Shown: positions 17,843 to 27,362, counted from the stretch's first letter. The stretch is 64,000 nt of DNA from Halococcus thailandensis JCM 13552 (GCF_000336715.1 NZ_AOMF01000165.1:7125-71124); one strand, 5' to 3'. Made by a program: numbers and translations. The notes: generated from the sequence alone by a model not told the origin.

Positions 17843-18789
17843 TGTGCCACCTCCGTCGTCCGCCCCGTCTCCGCGAGCGAGCGATCGCCGTCGATACCGT
17901 CGCGCGAACGGCTTTCGTCGGTCACTGTGAGATAGACGTCCTCCAGGTCGGGCTGTCGCCACGCGAGCTCGCCGTAGTCGATGGCGTTCCGTTCGAGCGC
18001 GTCCACCACCGTCCCGATCTCGGTCGCCGAAACGTCGCCCACGACGATACCCGTCGGATGGGGGTCGATCGTATGGTCGAGCCCGTCGAGCGATGTCGTG
18101 TCGGCGTCGGTTTCGATTTCGAGACGCGACCGACCACCGTATTCGGCGACGAGGTCAGTAGGGGAACCGACGGCGGCCAGCTGGCCGTCGGCGAGCAGCC
18201 CCACCCGATCGGCGAGCCGCTCGGCCTCGGCCATGTAGTGGGTGGTGAGGAGGATCGTCGTGCCGCCGGCCGCGAGCCCCTCCAGGAGTCGCCAGAGCGC
18301 GCGCCGACCGGCCGGATCGATGCCCGTCGTCGGCTCGTCGAGCACCAGCAGGTCGGGATCGTTGACGAGCGTCGCGCCGACGCAGGTCCGGCGTTGCTGG
18401 CCGCCCGAGAGGTCCTCGTACCGTGTGTCGGCGCTGTCGGTCATCCCGACGTCGTCGAGAACGCTCTCGATGTCACGTGGATCGTCGTACAGACCGGCGT
18501 AGTAGTCGAGCAGTTCGCGCGCGCTCAGCCGTGCCGGCGGCGAAAACGATTGGGGGAGCACGCCGAGGCGTGCGTTCTCAACCGCGTCGGGCGACGAGTC
18601 GAACAGCGACACCGCGCCGTCGACCGCGGTGGTGCCGGTCAGCGCGCGCACGAGCGTCGTCTTGCCCGCACCGTTCGGGCCGACCAGCGCGAACACCTCG
18701 CCGGCGGCGACCGACAGCGAGACGCCGTCGAGCGCCACCGTCTCGCCGTACTCCCGGCGAACGTCCTCAGCACGCAGTACCGCATCCAT
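17839..18789 (-). CDS. ABC transporter ATP-binding protein (drug/lipid exporter type)
   Basis: 316-residue ATPase. Walker A 'ALVGPNGAGKTTLVRALTG', signature 'EDLSGGQQRRTCVGATLV', Walker B 'LLVLDEPTTGIDP' and the H-loop 'LLTTHYMAEAERLADRV' are intact. The signature Gln-Gln-Arg-Arg and the C-terminal accessory domain (about 225-300) are typical of CcmA/NodI/DrrA-like ABC-2 partners. The C-terminal 25 residues are acidic and unconserved. It is the first gene of a two-gene operon with the permease. Confidence 0.95.
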   Translation of the reverse strand: MDAVLRAEDVRREYGETVALDGVSLSVAAGEVFALVGPNGAGKTTLVRALTGTTAVDGAVSLFDSSPDAVENARLGVLPQSFSPPARLSARELLDYYAGLYDDPRDIESVLDDVGMTDSADTRYEDLSGGQQRRTCVGATLVNDPDLLVLDEPTTGIDPAGRRALWRLLEGLAAGGTTILLTTHYMAEAERLADRVGLLADGQLAAVGSPTDLVAEYGGRSRLEIETDADTTSLDGLDHTIDPHPTGIVVGDVSATEIGTVVDALERNAIDYGELAWRQPDLEDVYLTVTDESRSRDGIDGDRSLAETGRTTEVAQ

Positions 18790-18837
18790 GCTGGATCGAC
18801 GGTCGCGCCCGTTCTAAGGGGTTCGATTCGACGAGCG

Positions 18838-19068
18838 TCAGAGTCGACCGCGCACCTCGCGGGTGATGCCGTCGACGTCGTACTCGTCCTCGCTCTTGTC
18901 GAAGACCGTCTCGCCGTCGACGTTCACTCTGAAGACGCCGTGATCGCCGGTGACGAGTGCCACCCGGTCGAGTTTGGCACCGAAGTTCGTGAGCAGCGCG
19001 TGCTGGACGTTTTCGGCGCGTTCGAGGAAGCCACAGGGGACGCAGTATTCGATCTCGACTGTCGCCAT
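18838..19068 (-). CDS. SelW/Rdx family thioredoxin-fold protein
   Basis: 76-residue Rdx (SelT/SelW/SelH) family protein. It begins 'MATVEIEYCVPCGFLERAEN', with the CxxC redox pair at residues 9-12 on the first loop, and has 'DHGVFRVNVDGETVFDK', the conserved beta-hairpin. There is no selenocysteine; both positions are Cys. It is presumed to be a small thiol redox protein. It lies on the same strand 41 bases upstream of ctaA-ctaB's end; no direct functional link is evident. Confidence 0.88.
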   Translation of the reverse strand: MATVEIEYCVPCGFLERAENVQHALLTNFGAKLDRVALVTGDHGVFRVNVDGETVFDKSEDEYDVDGITREVRGRL

Positions 19069-19109
19069 GGTGAAGATTGCGTCTCGGCCGATTTACGCCT
19101 ATCGCCGGC

Positions 19110-20519
19110 TCAGAGCAGGATGGCGTCGATGACGATGGCGAACAGCAGCGCGCCGAGATAGGCGTTCGAAGCGTGAAACGCACGGAAGGCGGCCTGTTCG
19201 CTGCGCTCGCGATGGAGTCTGACGACCGTCCAGAGGAACAGTGCGCCGAAGGCGACCGTCGCGCCGGCGTAGAGCCAGCCGAGCGATGTGACTGCGGCGA
19301 GGACGCTCGCACCGAGCAGCGTGGCCGCGAGATACCAGACGATATGTCGGCGGGTGACGCGCTCGCCACGAACCACGGGCAACATCGGAAAGCCACCGCG
19401 GGCGTAGTCGTCCTTGTACGCGAGCGCGAGATTGTAGAAGTGTGCCGGCGTCCAGAGGAAGATGACGCCCGCGAGCGCGAGCCCCGGCACGCCAATCGTT
19501 CCCGTCACCCCGACCCAGCCGATGAGTGCCGGCAGCGCGCCCGCAGCACCACCCAGAACGGTGTTCTGCACCGTGTTCGGTTTGAGCACGAGCGTGTAGA
19601 TCACGCTATAAAAGAGGATGGCACAGAGGCCGAGCGCGGCCGCCAGCAGGTTGACCGAGAGGAACAGCGCGAGCGAGGCGGCCGCCAGCAGGACGCCGAA
19701 GGCGAGTGCGTTCGTCACGCCCACCTGATCGGTGGCGATCGGGCGGTCGTTCGTCCGCTGCATCTTCCGATCCTTCTTGCGTTCGAGCACGTGGTTGAAC
19801 GTGCCGCTCGCGCCGATCGCGAGCACGCCACCGCCGAGCACCCTGACGACGATCCCGGCATCGAGCGACGGCCCGGCCGCGAGCGCCATCCCGGCGGCCG
19901 CCACGAGACAGAGCAGCCACATCAGTCGGGGTTTCATCAGTCGGAAATACGCCGCGCCGATCCGTTTCGCACGGGCGAGCGGGCCGGATGGCCGTGACGA
20001 GGGCTGTAGTGACGGGGTCTCGCCGGTGTCGGTCGGTTCGGCCGTGAGTGGATCCGGATCCGTGACCGGTGCCGTGTCGTCGGTGCCGAGCTCGAGCGTC
20101 CACGCGAGCGCGAGGACGAGCCCGACGAAGATCGCCATCCCGGAGAGCAGGTGAAGCGTCGAGAGCCAGTCGGCCGAGGTGGTCGCGGCGAGCGCGCCCA
20201 GTCCGATCTGGACGGGGTAGAGAACGAACGGGACGAGGAGGACAGCCTTCGCGCGTCGCGACGTGGACGAGCGCCAGGTCGTGACGAGCGCCGCGAGGAC
20301 GACGACGCCGACGACGAGCGCCGCGAGGCGGTGGCCCCAGGCGATGAGCACGCGCGGATCGGAGAGATCGGTGCCACAGAGCGGCCAGGTCGAGCAGGCT
20401 TGCGTCGCCTCGGTCAGCGCCGTCGTCGCTCCGACGACGATGAGAAGATAGACGCCGATGGCCGCGGCCGCAAGCAGCGTCGTCACCCGTCTGCGCTCGG
20501 TGGCTGTGTTGGCTGTCAC
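19110..20519 (-). CDS. ctaB: CtaA-like domain fused to protohaem IX farnesyltransferase (haem O synthase)
   Basis: 469-residue fusion. Residues about 1-150 form a CtaA/Cox15-like domain with four helices, including 'GATTALTEATQACSTWPLCG' (the Cys pair loop) and 'WGHRLAALVV'. After an acidic linker (about 155-190), residues about 200-465 form a UbiA-type prenyltransferase: 'NHVLERKKDRKMQRTNDRP' carries the first Asp-rich site and 'YKDDYARGGFPMLPVV' the second. The enzyme farnesylates haem b to haem o and may help make haem a. The fusion is common in haloarchaea. The GTG at 20519 is preferred; an upstream TTG at 20549 is the alternative. It is divergent from coxB. Confidence 0.92.
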   Translation of the reverse strand: MTANTATERRRVTTLLAAAAIGVYLLIVVGATTALTEATQACSTWPLCGTDLSDPRVLIAWGHRLAALVVGVVVLAALVTTWRSSTSRRAKAVLLVPFVLYPVQIGLGALAATTSADWLSTLHLLSGMAIFVGLVLALAWTLELGTDDTAPVTDPDPLTAEPTDTGETPSLQPSSRPSGPLARAKRIGAAYFRLMKPRLMWLLCLVAAAGMALAAGPSLDAGIVVRVLGGGVLAIGASGTFNHVLERKKDRKMQRTNDRPIATDQVGVTNALAFGVLLAAASLALFLSVNLLAAALGLCAILFYSVIYTLVLKPNTVQNTVLGGAAGALPALIGWVGVTGTIGVPGLALAGVIFLWTPAHFYNLALAYKDDYARGGFPMLPVVRGERVTRRHIVWYLAATLLGASVLAAVTSLGWLYAGATVAFGALFLWTVVRLHRERSEQAAFRAFHASNAYLGALLFAIVIDAILL

Positions 20520-20631
20520 GGTGTTGTGACTCGATTTTGATCTTCGCAATCGGCGTACTTAGGCCCCGCGTTTTCGGCTATCGGCGGGGGAGTCAGCAGG
20601 TATTTATGCTCCACTACCGAAGCGCGGACAG

Positions 20632-21477
20632 ATGACCAAAACGCGTCTCGGGCGGTACGCCCTGCTGGTGGTCGGGGTCGTTCTCGCCGCGACGGAACCG
20701 GTGTTGGCACAGTCGGTCAACGCGGACCTCATCTACGGACTGAACGCGAAGCTGCTCTACGTCGCGATCCCGATAACGCTGCTCGTCCAGATCATTCTGG
20801 TCTACGCAGTCTGGAAATTTCGGAACAACGACGATCCGCAGCCGACCCGCGAGAACCGGCGGCTCGAGATCACGTGGACGGTCGCCACCGCGATCATCCT
20901 CCTGTTCGTCGGCGTCGCCTCCTACACGGTGCTCGGCAGCCCGGCGATCGCGCTGACGGCCGACGAGAATCAGGCACAGCCCCAGGCCCAACAGCAGATC
21001 CAACCGTCGGTCACGCATCCGAACCGCTCGGGGGCGACCGCCCCGGATAGCAAACAGGCCGTCGAGATCGAGATCGACGCCTTCCAGTGGGGCTGGGAGT
21101 TCATCTATCCGGACGCGGGCGTCAACTCCTCGACCGAACTCGCGGTACCGGCGAACAAGTCGGTCTATCTCCACATCACCTCCCGTGACGTCATCCACGC
21201 CGTCCACGTGCCGGCGCTCGGCCTCAAACAGGACGCCATCCCCGGCGAGTACAACACGATCATGACCAACGCCACCGAACCCGGCACCTACCAGCTCTAC
21301 TGTGCCGAGTTCTGTGGCTCCGGCCACTCGAAGATGCTCGCCAACATGACGGTCATGCCACAGGACGAATACCAGTCGTGGCTCGACGAGCAGAAATCCG
21401 GTAGCGGTTCGAACGAGAGCGCTGGCGGCTCGGCGAACAGTTCGTCGCTGGCCCCCGTCGCCGCGAACCCGGCCTAA
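20632..21477 (+). CDS. coxB: Cytochrome c oxidase subunit II
   Basis: 281 residues. A signal/helix (1-26, ending VLAQS) is followed by two membrane helices (about 38-62 and 82-103), then a periplasmic-type cupredoxin domain. The CuA site is complete: 'DVIHAVHVPALGLKQDAIPG' (first His) and 'YCAEFCGSGHSKM' (CxxxCxxxHxxM). 'FQWGWEFIYPD' is the conserved aromatic stretch that accepts electrons. A Ser/Asn-rich tail (about 255-281) follows. A TATA box TATTTATG (20601-20608) makes the transcript leaderless. Subunit I is not in the window. The last 4 bases overlap convergently with radB. Confidence 0.95.
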   Translation: MTKTRLGRYALLVVGVVLAATEPVLAQSVNADLIYGLNAKLLYVAIPITLLVQIILVYAVWKFRNNDDPQPTRENRRLEITWTVATAIILLFVGVASYTVLGSPAIALTADENQAQPQAQQQIQPSVTHPNRSGATAPDSKQAVEIEIDAFQWGWEFIYPDAGVNSSTELAVPANKSVYLHITSRDVIHAVHVPALGLKQDAIPGEYNTIMTNATEPGTYQLYCAEFCGSGHSKMLANMTVMPQDEYQSWLDEQKSGSGSNESAGGSANSSSLAPVAANPA

Positions 21478-22169
21478 ACCCCTTCTTCGACCGCTTCGAG
21501 ACCGTCGTTCGTGATCGCGAACCGGCAGGTCTCGCCGGCAGCTTTCGAGCCGTGTTTTTCGAGCGTCGCTCGGCGGTTGCCCGCTCGGAACCGTTCGAGT
21601 CTGAGGATCGTCCCCGTCAGATGGGAGAGCGTGTGGCCGCCGAGTGCCCGCGCCCGCCCCGACTCGCTCTCGGGATCGGCGAACACCTGATTGGTGAGCA
21701 ACACGGCGAGATCGTGTTTGCGCGCGAGCGACAGCAGATGCGTCACCTGGCGACCGATCTGTCGGAGCGCCTCGCCGTCCTCCCGGTTCGTCCGCTCCAG
21801 GCGATAGAAGCCCGTCGCGCTGTCGAGCACGATCAACGAGGTGCGCTCGGCGAGCTGTTCGGCGTCGCGGACGGCCTCCTCCTGTTCGTCGAAATCGAGC
21901 GCCTCGGCGACGACGATGCGCGAGGTGAGATCGTCGAGATCGGCGCTGCGTGCCTGTGCGAGCTGCTCGAAACGTGCCACGGAGAGCCCCTCGGTGTCGA
22001 CGTAGTAGCTCGCATCGCCGTCGACGGCCGTCTCGACGGCCGCCGACAGCGCGAGATTCGTCTTGCCGGCGGCCGGCGGGCCGTAGACCTGCGTGACGGC
22101 CCCGCGCGGGAGCCCGCCGCCGAGGAGGTCGTCGAGCACCCCACAGCCGGTCGAAAGCGGTTCGCTCAC
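21474..22169 (-). CDS. radB: DNA repair and recombination protein RadB
   Basis: 231-residue RecA-fold RadA paralogue without the N-terminal HhH domain. It starts 'MSEPLSTGCGVLDDLLGGGL'; Walker A is 'QVYGPPAAGKTNLALSA' and Walker B is 'TSLIVLDSATGFYRLE'. 'VLLTNQVFADPESESGRARA' matches the L1/L2 DNA-binding region. RadB acts as a recombination mediator helping RadA in euryarchaea. It is divergent from the RuvC/YqgF-like gene and overlaps coxB at the 3' end by 4 bases. Confidence 0.95.
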   Translation of the reverse strand: MSEPLSTGCGVLDDLLGGGLPRGAVTQVYGPPAAGKTNLALSAAVETAVDGDASYYVDTEGLSVARFEQLAQARSADLDDLTSRIVVAEALDFDEQEEAVRDAEQLAERTSLIVLDSATGFYRLERTNREDGEALRQIGRQVTHLLSLARKHDLAVLLTNQVFADPESESGRARALGGHTLSHLTGTILRLERFRAGNRRATLEKHGSKAAGETCRFAITNDGLEAVEEGV

Positions 22170-22246
22170 GGCGGCCGTTGCCGCCCGTCCACCAAAAGTC
22201 GTCCTGTCGCCGCGTGGTGAGCGTTTATTTGTGCCGGCGATCGAGT

Positions 22247-22993
22247 GTGAACGTGATCGTCGTCGCCACCGCCGACTTCGAGCTCTATCACGGCGTCGTC
22301 ACCGAGCTCCGCGAGCGCGGCGTCGAGTTCACGACGGTGGAGCCCGGCGACGAACTCCCCGAGCGGACGCACGTTCTCGTCGTCGGCGACGAGGACGACG
22401 TGCCCGACAGGGACGAGACACCCGACAAAGAGATCGAGATCATCCGTGCCGATCCAGCGGAGCCACAGCGGGCGGTCGAGAGCGCGCTCTCGTCGCTGCG
22501 CGACGGTGGCCGGACGATCGTCGGCGTCGATCCCGGCGATCGACCCGGTATCGCCGTGCTCTCGGGCGACGTGGTGGTCGCGGCGTTTCACGTCCCGCTC
22601 GCCGACGCTGCCGACGTCATTGCCGACGAGATCGCCGACGCGGCGGATCCGATCGTCCGTGTCGGTGATGGCGCACGACTCACGGGCGCGTCCCTCATCG
22701 ACGAACTCGACGTTCCCGTGGAACTGGTCGACGAGACCGGCACGACGCCCTCGCTCGGAACCGGTGCGCGCGGGATGGGCGACGTGCTCGCCGCCGTCAA
22801 CATCGCCCGGCGCTCGGGCGAGCAGGTCCGCGAGCGCACCGTCGAACCCACCGTCGGCGAACTCGACGTGATCAAGGCGCGCTCGCGCGAGCAGTCGGAT
22901 ACCAATCGCGAGATCGACGAGGCGCTCGCCCGTCGTGTTGCGGCCGGCGAACTGAGTATCCAGGAAGCGCTTGCGGAGCACCGCGAGCAGTGA
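22247..22993 (+). CDS. RNase H-fold (RuvC/YqgF-like) protein of unknown function
   Basis: 248 residues from GTG 22247 (GTG 22253 is equally possible; a TATA box GTTTATTTG at 22222-22230 supports either). Residues about 1-75 form an alpha/beta domain without a known signature. From about residue 88 the protein reads 'TIVGVDPGDRPGIAVLSGDV', the first strand and acidic residue of a RuvC/YqgF fold; later 'VPVELVDETGTT' resembles the YqgF DE-x2-TT motif, and 'GMGDVLAAVNIA' the final Asp helix. The C-terminus is helical and charged. These four acidic positions suggest a metal-dependent nuclease or a resolvase relative. Activity is inference. It is divergent from radB. Confidence 0.7.
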   Translation: MNVIVVATADFELYHGVVTELRERGVEFTTVEPGDELPERTHVLVVGDEDDVPDRDETPDKEIEIIRADPAEPQRAVESALSSLRDGGRTIVGVDPGDRPGIAVLSGDVVVAAFHVPLADAADVIADEIADAADPIVRVGDGARLTGASLIDELDVPVELVDETGTTPSLGTGARGMGDVLAAVNIARRSGEQVRERTVEPTVGELDVIKARSREQSDTNREIDEALARRVAAGELSIQEALAEHREQ

Positions 22994-23005
22994 CGGCACT
23001 TCGAG

Positions 23006-24367
23006 CTACTCTCGAACAGTATTCTCGGCCCGCCGCATGACCTCTCGGATCGGCACGTCAGTCTCGGCGGCGATCACGCTCGCGTCGTCGTATTCGGCGC
23101 TCACGTCGTAGACCGTTCCCTCAGAATCGCTGGCGATCTTCACCCCGACCTCGTACTCCTCGCCCTCGATGGCGATCGTCGCGGTCTCAAAGGCGCGCTC
23201 AGCGACCCAGCGGTGGCGCGCGCCGGTCTCGCGCACGCCGAGGGTCCCCGTTTCGACGGCGAGTCGGCGGGCGACTTGCTCTGCGTCCTCGGATTTGACG
23301 ATGACCTTCACGAGATGGCCCGGACGGGATTTCTTCATCGTCGTCGGGATGATCGAGACGTCACGCGCGCCGGCCGCTTTGAGACTGTCGTGCAACCCGC
23401 CGAGCACCTCCGGCGGGGCGTCGTCGAGGTTCGTTTCGAGCACGCGAATTCCCTCGCGCGTGAGGCCCTCGCTACTGGTACCGACCAGCGCCCGGAGTAC
23501 GTTCGGATAGTCGGGAAAATCGTGATCGCCAGCGCCGTAGCCCGACGCGTCGAGATCGAGCGCGGGCAGTCGTTCGACGCCGTCGGCGACGTGTGCGAGG
23601 ATCGCCGCACCCGTGGGAGTCAGGAGTTCGCCGTCGACCGGGCCACCGTGAAGCGCCCAGTCGGCGCGTTCGACGACATCGACCACCGCGGGTGCCGGCA
23701 CGGGATAGGTGCCGTGGCTCATCGCGACCGTACCGCCACCACCCGCGATCGGCGTCGTCACGACGCGCTCGACGTCGAGCGAATCGAGCAGTAGCGTCGC
23801 CCCGACGACGTCCGCGATGGCATCGTCAGCGCCGACCTCGTGGAAGTGGGTTGCATCGAGGTCGGTGCCGTGGACCGCTGCCTCCGCCTCGCCCAGAATT
23901 TCGAAGATCGCCGTCGCGTCACGTTCGACTTCCTCGGGGAGCCCCATCGACTCGACGAGTTCGACGACTTCGGTGTACGATCGGGTCGGGCCAGCACCCT
24001 CGGCGTGCGTGTGATCGCCGTGATCATGCCCTTCGTGGTCGTCATGAGAATGCTCGTGCGTGTGCTCGTGACCGTGATCGTCGTGAGAATGGGGGTGGGT
24101 GTGGTCGTGCGTCTGCGCGTGATCGCCGTGGTCGTGCGATCGATCGTCGTCGGTTTCGTCGTGGTCGTCGGTGGATTCGTCATCGAAAAGGACGGCAACG
24201 GTCGTCGCGTCGATACCGTTCTTCGTCGTCGTATCGATCGCGTACCGGACGTCGAGTGCCTTCTCGATCGGCTCCAACACATCGGGATCCGCGCCGGCGG
24301 CGAGCAGCGCGCCACAGAGCATGTCGCCGCTCGCGCCCATGCGACCGTCGAACGCCAGTGTTCGCAT
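23006..24367 (-). CDS. larC: Nickel-pincer cofactor biosynthesis protein LarC (DUF111)
   Basis: 453 residues. The start 'MRTLAFDGRMGASGDMLCGA' and later 'HFHEVGADDAIADVVGA' and 'ETNLDDAPPEVLGGLHDSLK' are LarC hallmarks, and the C-terminal part has 'MKKSRPGHLVKVI'. LarC inserts nickel into the pincer cofactor of lactate racemase LarA in a CTP-dependent step. Residues 69-121 form an insert with about 20 His and many Asp, a likely nickel store or chaperone. No larA, larB or larE is in the window. The ATG at 24367 matches the family start; the longer frame to 24442 adds unconserved residues. Confidence 0.93.
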   Translation of the reverse strand: MRTLAFDGRMGASGDMLCGALLAAGADPDVLEPIEKALDVRYAIDTTTKNGIDATTVAVLFDDESTDDHDETDDDRSHDHGDHAQTHDHTHPHSHDDHGHEHTHEHSHDDHEGHDHGDHTHAEGAGPTRSYTEVVELVESMGLPEEVERDATAIFEILGEAEAAVHGTDLDATHFHEVGADDAIADVVGATLLLDSLDVERVVTTPIAGGGGTVAMSHGTYPVPAPAVVDVVERADWALHGGPVDGELLTPTGAAILAHVADGVERLPALDLDASGYGAGDHDFPDYPNVLRALVGTSSEGLTREGIRVLETNLDDAPPEVLGGLHDSLKAAGARDVSIIPTTMKKSRPGHLVKVIVKSEDAEQVARRLAVETGTLGVRETGARHRWVAERAFETATIAIEGEEYEVGVKIASDSEGTVYDVSAEYDDASVIAAETDVPIREVMRRAENTVRE

Positions 24368-24480
24368 GGTCGGGGTGGGGCTGGCGTGGCGAAAAGCCGT
24401 CCGGTCGTGGTGGTCCGGCATGGGCGGACAGGCAAAAGGCATAACCCCGCCAGCGACGGAGTATGGGACATCAGCCAGCC

Positions 24481-26706
24481 ATGAACGAAGTCCAACTGGA
24501 GGTGGCGAAGGCGTACCCCAACGACTCGGGCCGCGGCATCGCCCGCCTCGATCCGGATACCCTGTTGCATCTCAAACTCTCGCCGGGCGACATCATCGAG
24601 ATCGAGGGTGGCGACACGACCGCCGCGAAGGTCTGGCGCGCCGATCGGCAGGACTGGAACACCGATACGGTTCGGATCGACGGGTTCACGCGACAGAACG
24701 CCGACATCGGCATCGGCGAGCGCGTCGAGATCCGCAAGGCCGATCCTGGGACGGCCGACCGGCTCGTGCTCGCCCCACCCGAGGAGGCCTCCGTCCAGTT
24801 CGGTAGCGACGCGGCCGGCATGGTCAAACGCCAGATCCTGAAGCGCCCCGTGGTGGAACGCGACATCGTCCCCGTGATGAGCTCGACCAACCATCCGTTC
24901 ATGCGCTCGCCGGGGCAGGCGATCCCGCTGATCGCCGTCGACACCGAGCCCGACGGGGTGGCGCTCATCACCGAGGACACCGACGTCGAACTCCGCGAGG
25001 AGCCGATCTCGGGGTTCGAGAAGACGGGCGGCGGCATCACCTACGAGGACATCGGCGGCCTCCAGAGCGAGATCCAGCGCGTCCGCGAGATGGTCGAGCT
25101 GCCGATGAAACACCCCCAGATCTTCCAGAAACTCGGCATCGAGCCACCTCAAGGAGTGCTCCTCCACGGCCCGCCCGGCACGGGGAAGACCTTACTGGCG
25201 AAAGCCGTCGCCAACGAGACTTCGGCGAGTTTCTTCTCGATCGCCGGCCCGGAGATCATCTCCAAATACTACGGCGAGAGCGAACAGCAGCTCCGAGAGA
25301 TCTTCGAGGACGCGACCGAGGAGTCGCCAGCGATCATCTTCATCGACGAGCTCGACTCGATAGCGCCGAAGCGCGAGGACGTGACCGGAGAGGTCGAACG
25401 GCGCGTCGTCGCCCAGCTGCTGACGATGATGGACGGCCTGGAGAGCAGAGGCCAGGTCATCGTCATCGGCGCGACCAACCGCGTCGACTCGGTCGATCCC
25501 GCACTCCGCAGACCGGGTCGGTTCGACCGCGAGATCGAAATTGGGGTACCTGACGAGCGTGGGCGTGAGGAGATCCTCCAGATCCACACGCGGGGGATGC
25601 CGCTGTCGGACGACGTGAACCTCTCGGGGCTCGCCGACGAGACCCACGGGTTCGTCGGTGCCGACATCGAGAGCCTCACGAAGGAGTCGGCGATGAAGGC
25701 GCTCCGGCGCTACCTGCCCGAGATCGATCTCGACGAGGAGGACGTCCCGCCGAGCCTCATCGATCGGATGATCATCAAGCGCGAGGACTTCGACGGCGCG
25801 CTCAACGAGGTCGAGCCAAGCGCGATGCGCGAGGTGCTCGTCGAGCTCCCGAAGATCACGTGGGGGGACGTCGGCGGGCTCGAAGATGCCAAGGGCGAAC
25901 TCAAGGAGGCCGTCGAGTGGCCGCTGTCGAGCCCCGAGCGCTTCTCGCGGCTCGGTATCGAGCCACCAGCGGGCGTGCTGCTCTACGGGCCACCGGGAAC
26001 GGGCAAGACGCTGATGGCCAAGGCCGTCGCCAACGAGACCAACGCCAACTTCATCTCGGTGCGCGGGCCACAGCTGCTCTCGAAGTGGGTCGGCGAGTCC
26101 GAGAAGGCGATCCGACAGACGTTCAAGAAGGCACGACAGGTCTCGCCCACAGTCATTTTCTTCGACGAACTCGATAGTCTCGCCCCGAGCCGCGGTGGCG
26201 ACATGGGCTCGAACGTCTCCGAGCGCGTCGTCAACCAGCTCCTCACGGAGCTCGACGGGCTGGAGGACATGAAGGACGTGATGGTCGTCGCCGCGACCAA
26301 CCGACCGGACATGATCGACCCGGCGCTCATCAGATCGGGGCGGTTCGACCGACTCGTGATGGTCGGTCAGCCGAGCATCGAGGGTCGCGAGCGCATCCTC
26401 TCGATCCACACCGACGACACGCCGCTGGCGGCCGACGTGAGCCTGCGCGAGATCGCCGAGATCACCGACGGCTACGTCGGCTCGGATCTCGAATCCATCG
26501 CTCGCGAGGCTGCGATCCAGGCGCTCCGTGACGATCCCGACGCCACCGTCGTCGAGATGCGCCACTTCCGGTCCGCGCTCGAAACCGTTCGTCCGACGAT
26601 CACCGAGGACATCCTCGACTACTACGACCGCATGGCCGAGGAGTTCAAGGGCGGTGCCGCGGACCCTGCTCGCGGCCGCAGCGGCGGACGCATCGGATTC
26701 CAGTAG
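24481..26706 (+). CDS. cdc48: CDC48/VAT-type AAA+ ATPase
   Basis: 741-residue double-ring AAA ATPase of the CDC48/p97/VAT family. The N domain (about 1-190: '[20 protein letters not shown]') is a double-psi barrel plus four-stranded fold. D1 has Walker A '[18 protein letters not shown]' near residue 229 and Walker B '[14 protein letters not shown]'. D2 has Walker A '[18 protein letters not shown]' near 502 and '[16 protein letters not shown]'; arginine fingers and sensor motifs are present in both. It unfolds proteins, often for the proteasome. The C-terminus ends Gly/Arg-rich without an HbYX motif. A TATA-like 'GCATAAC' near 24440 precedes it. It is a single-gene unit. Confidence 0.96.
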   Translation: MNEVQLEVAKAYPNDSGRGIARLDPDTLLHLKLSPGDIIEIEGGDTTAAKVWRADRQDWNTDTVRIDGFTRQNADIGIGERVEIRKADPGTADRLVLAPPEEASVQFGSDAAGMVKRQILKRPVVERDIVPVMSSTNHPFMRSPGQAIPLIAVDTEPDGVALITEDTDVELREEPISGFEKTGGGITYEDIGGLQSEIQRVREMVELPMKHPQIFQKLGIEPPQGVLLHGPPGTGKTLLAKAVANETSASFFSIAGPEIISKYYGESEQQLREIFEDATEESPAIIFIDELDSIAPKREDVTGEVERRVVAQLLTMMDGLESRGQVIVIGATNRVDSVDPALRRPGRFDREIEIGVPDERGREEILQIHTRGMPLSDDVNLSGLADETHGFVGADIESLTKESAMKALRRYLPEIDLDEEDVPPSLIDRMIIKREDFDGALNEVEPSAMREVLVELPKITWGDVGGLEDAKGELKEAVEWPLSSPERFSRLGIEPPAGVLLYGPPGTGKTLMAKAVANETNANFISVRGPQLLSKWVGESEKAIRQTFKKARQVSPTVIFFDELDSLAPSRGGDMGSNVSERVVNQLLTELDGLEDMKDVMVVAATNRPDMIDPALIRSGRFDRLVMVGQPSIEGRERILSIHTDDTPLAADVSLREIAEITDGYVGSDLESIAREAAIQALRDDPDATVVEMRHFRSALETVRPTITEDILDYYDRMAEEFKGGAADPARGRSGGRIGFQ

Positions 26707-26874
26707 TAGTTTTTACTGCACCGGGTGGCGGCGGTCGATCACCACACTCTGCTTGCGTCGGACGACGCTCGCCGTTCGCTACAGAATTTCTTGTCAGTCG
26801 AATCTCGCCCCGTTCGCGAGGAGACCACGACACCGCAGTCGCAGAGTATCGCCCTCGCTCGTGATCGGTGAAGG

Positions 26875-26890
26875 AAAACGTATTTGACTG
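26875..26890 (+). promoter_or_regulatory. Promoter of tRNA-Lys
   Basis: The sequence AAAACGTATTTGA (26876-26888) is a BRE/TATA-like element about 30 bases before the mature tRNA 5' end. Confidence 0.45.
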
Positions 26891-26914
26891 GGGCCGGGTA
26901 ACTCCGAATCGTCA

Positions 26915-26988
26915 GGGCCGGTAGCTCAGTTAGGCAGAGCATCTGACTCTTAATCAGACAGTCGGGGGTTCAAATCCCTCCCGGCCCG
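26915..26988 (+). tRNA. tRNA-Lys (anticodon CTT)
   Basis: 74-base cloverleaf. The acceptor stem GGGCCGG (26915-26921) pairs with CCGGCCC (26981-26987), with discriminator G. The anticodon arm is TCTGA-CTCTTAA-TCAGA, giving anticodon CTT (Lys), and the T arm is GGGGG-TTCAAAT-CCCTC. No intron is present. The last 22 bases recur with one mismatch 110 bases downstream. Confidence 0.97.
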
Positions 26989-27076
26989 CTTCTGCGACGA
27001 ACGAACGTGAGGAGCGAAGCAGCCACGGTAGATTTGAATCAGGGAGTGAAGCGAACGGAGTGAGCGAAACGACTGT

Positions 27077-27098
27077 GGTTCAAATCCCTCCTGGCCCG
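27077..27098 (+). repeat. Displaced copy of the tRNA-Lys 3' end
   Basis: GGTTCAAATCCCTCC(T)GGCCCG at 27077-27098 repeats tRNA positions 26967-26988 with one mismatch. The 88-base spacer between the copies holds ATTTGAATC, a partial inverted echo of the T arm. Just after it, GTGACTC-GTTTT-GAGTCAC (about 27106-27124) forms a 7-bp hairpin. Either an attachment-site duplication left by an integrated element or a conserved haloarchaeal tRNA-trailer module. No other gene is seen from 26989 to 27362. Confidence 0.7.
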
Positions 27099-27362
27099 TT
27101 CACTTCGTGACTCGTTTTGAGTCACTCCGTTCACGTCGTGTCCGTCGGAGAACACTCCACGCTTTGGGTTCCAAGAAGGGTGTAGAGACGAGTCGGAATG
27201 GATCGGGGTCGATCGGCCTCCGTTTGGCCCGCCTCCCGTGCGGTACGTTCGTCGATCCGACATGTTTCTGTCAACACATCTCGATATTACTATCAAAACT
27301 GCGCGCGCCTTCGAAAATAAGGGGTGACCTTCTGGATCGCTGTTCGTGGAAACGCGATCCGA

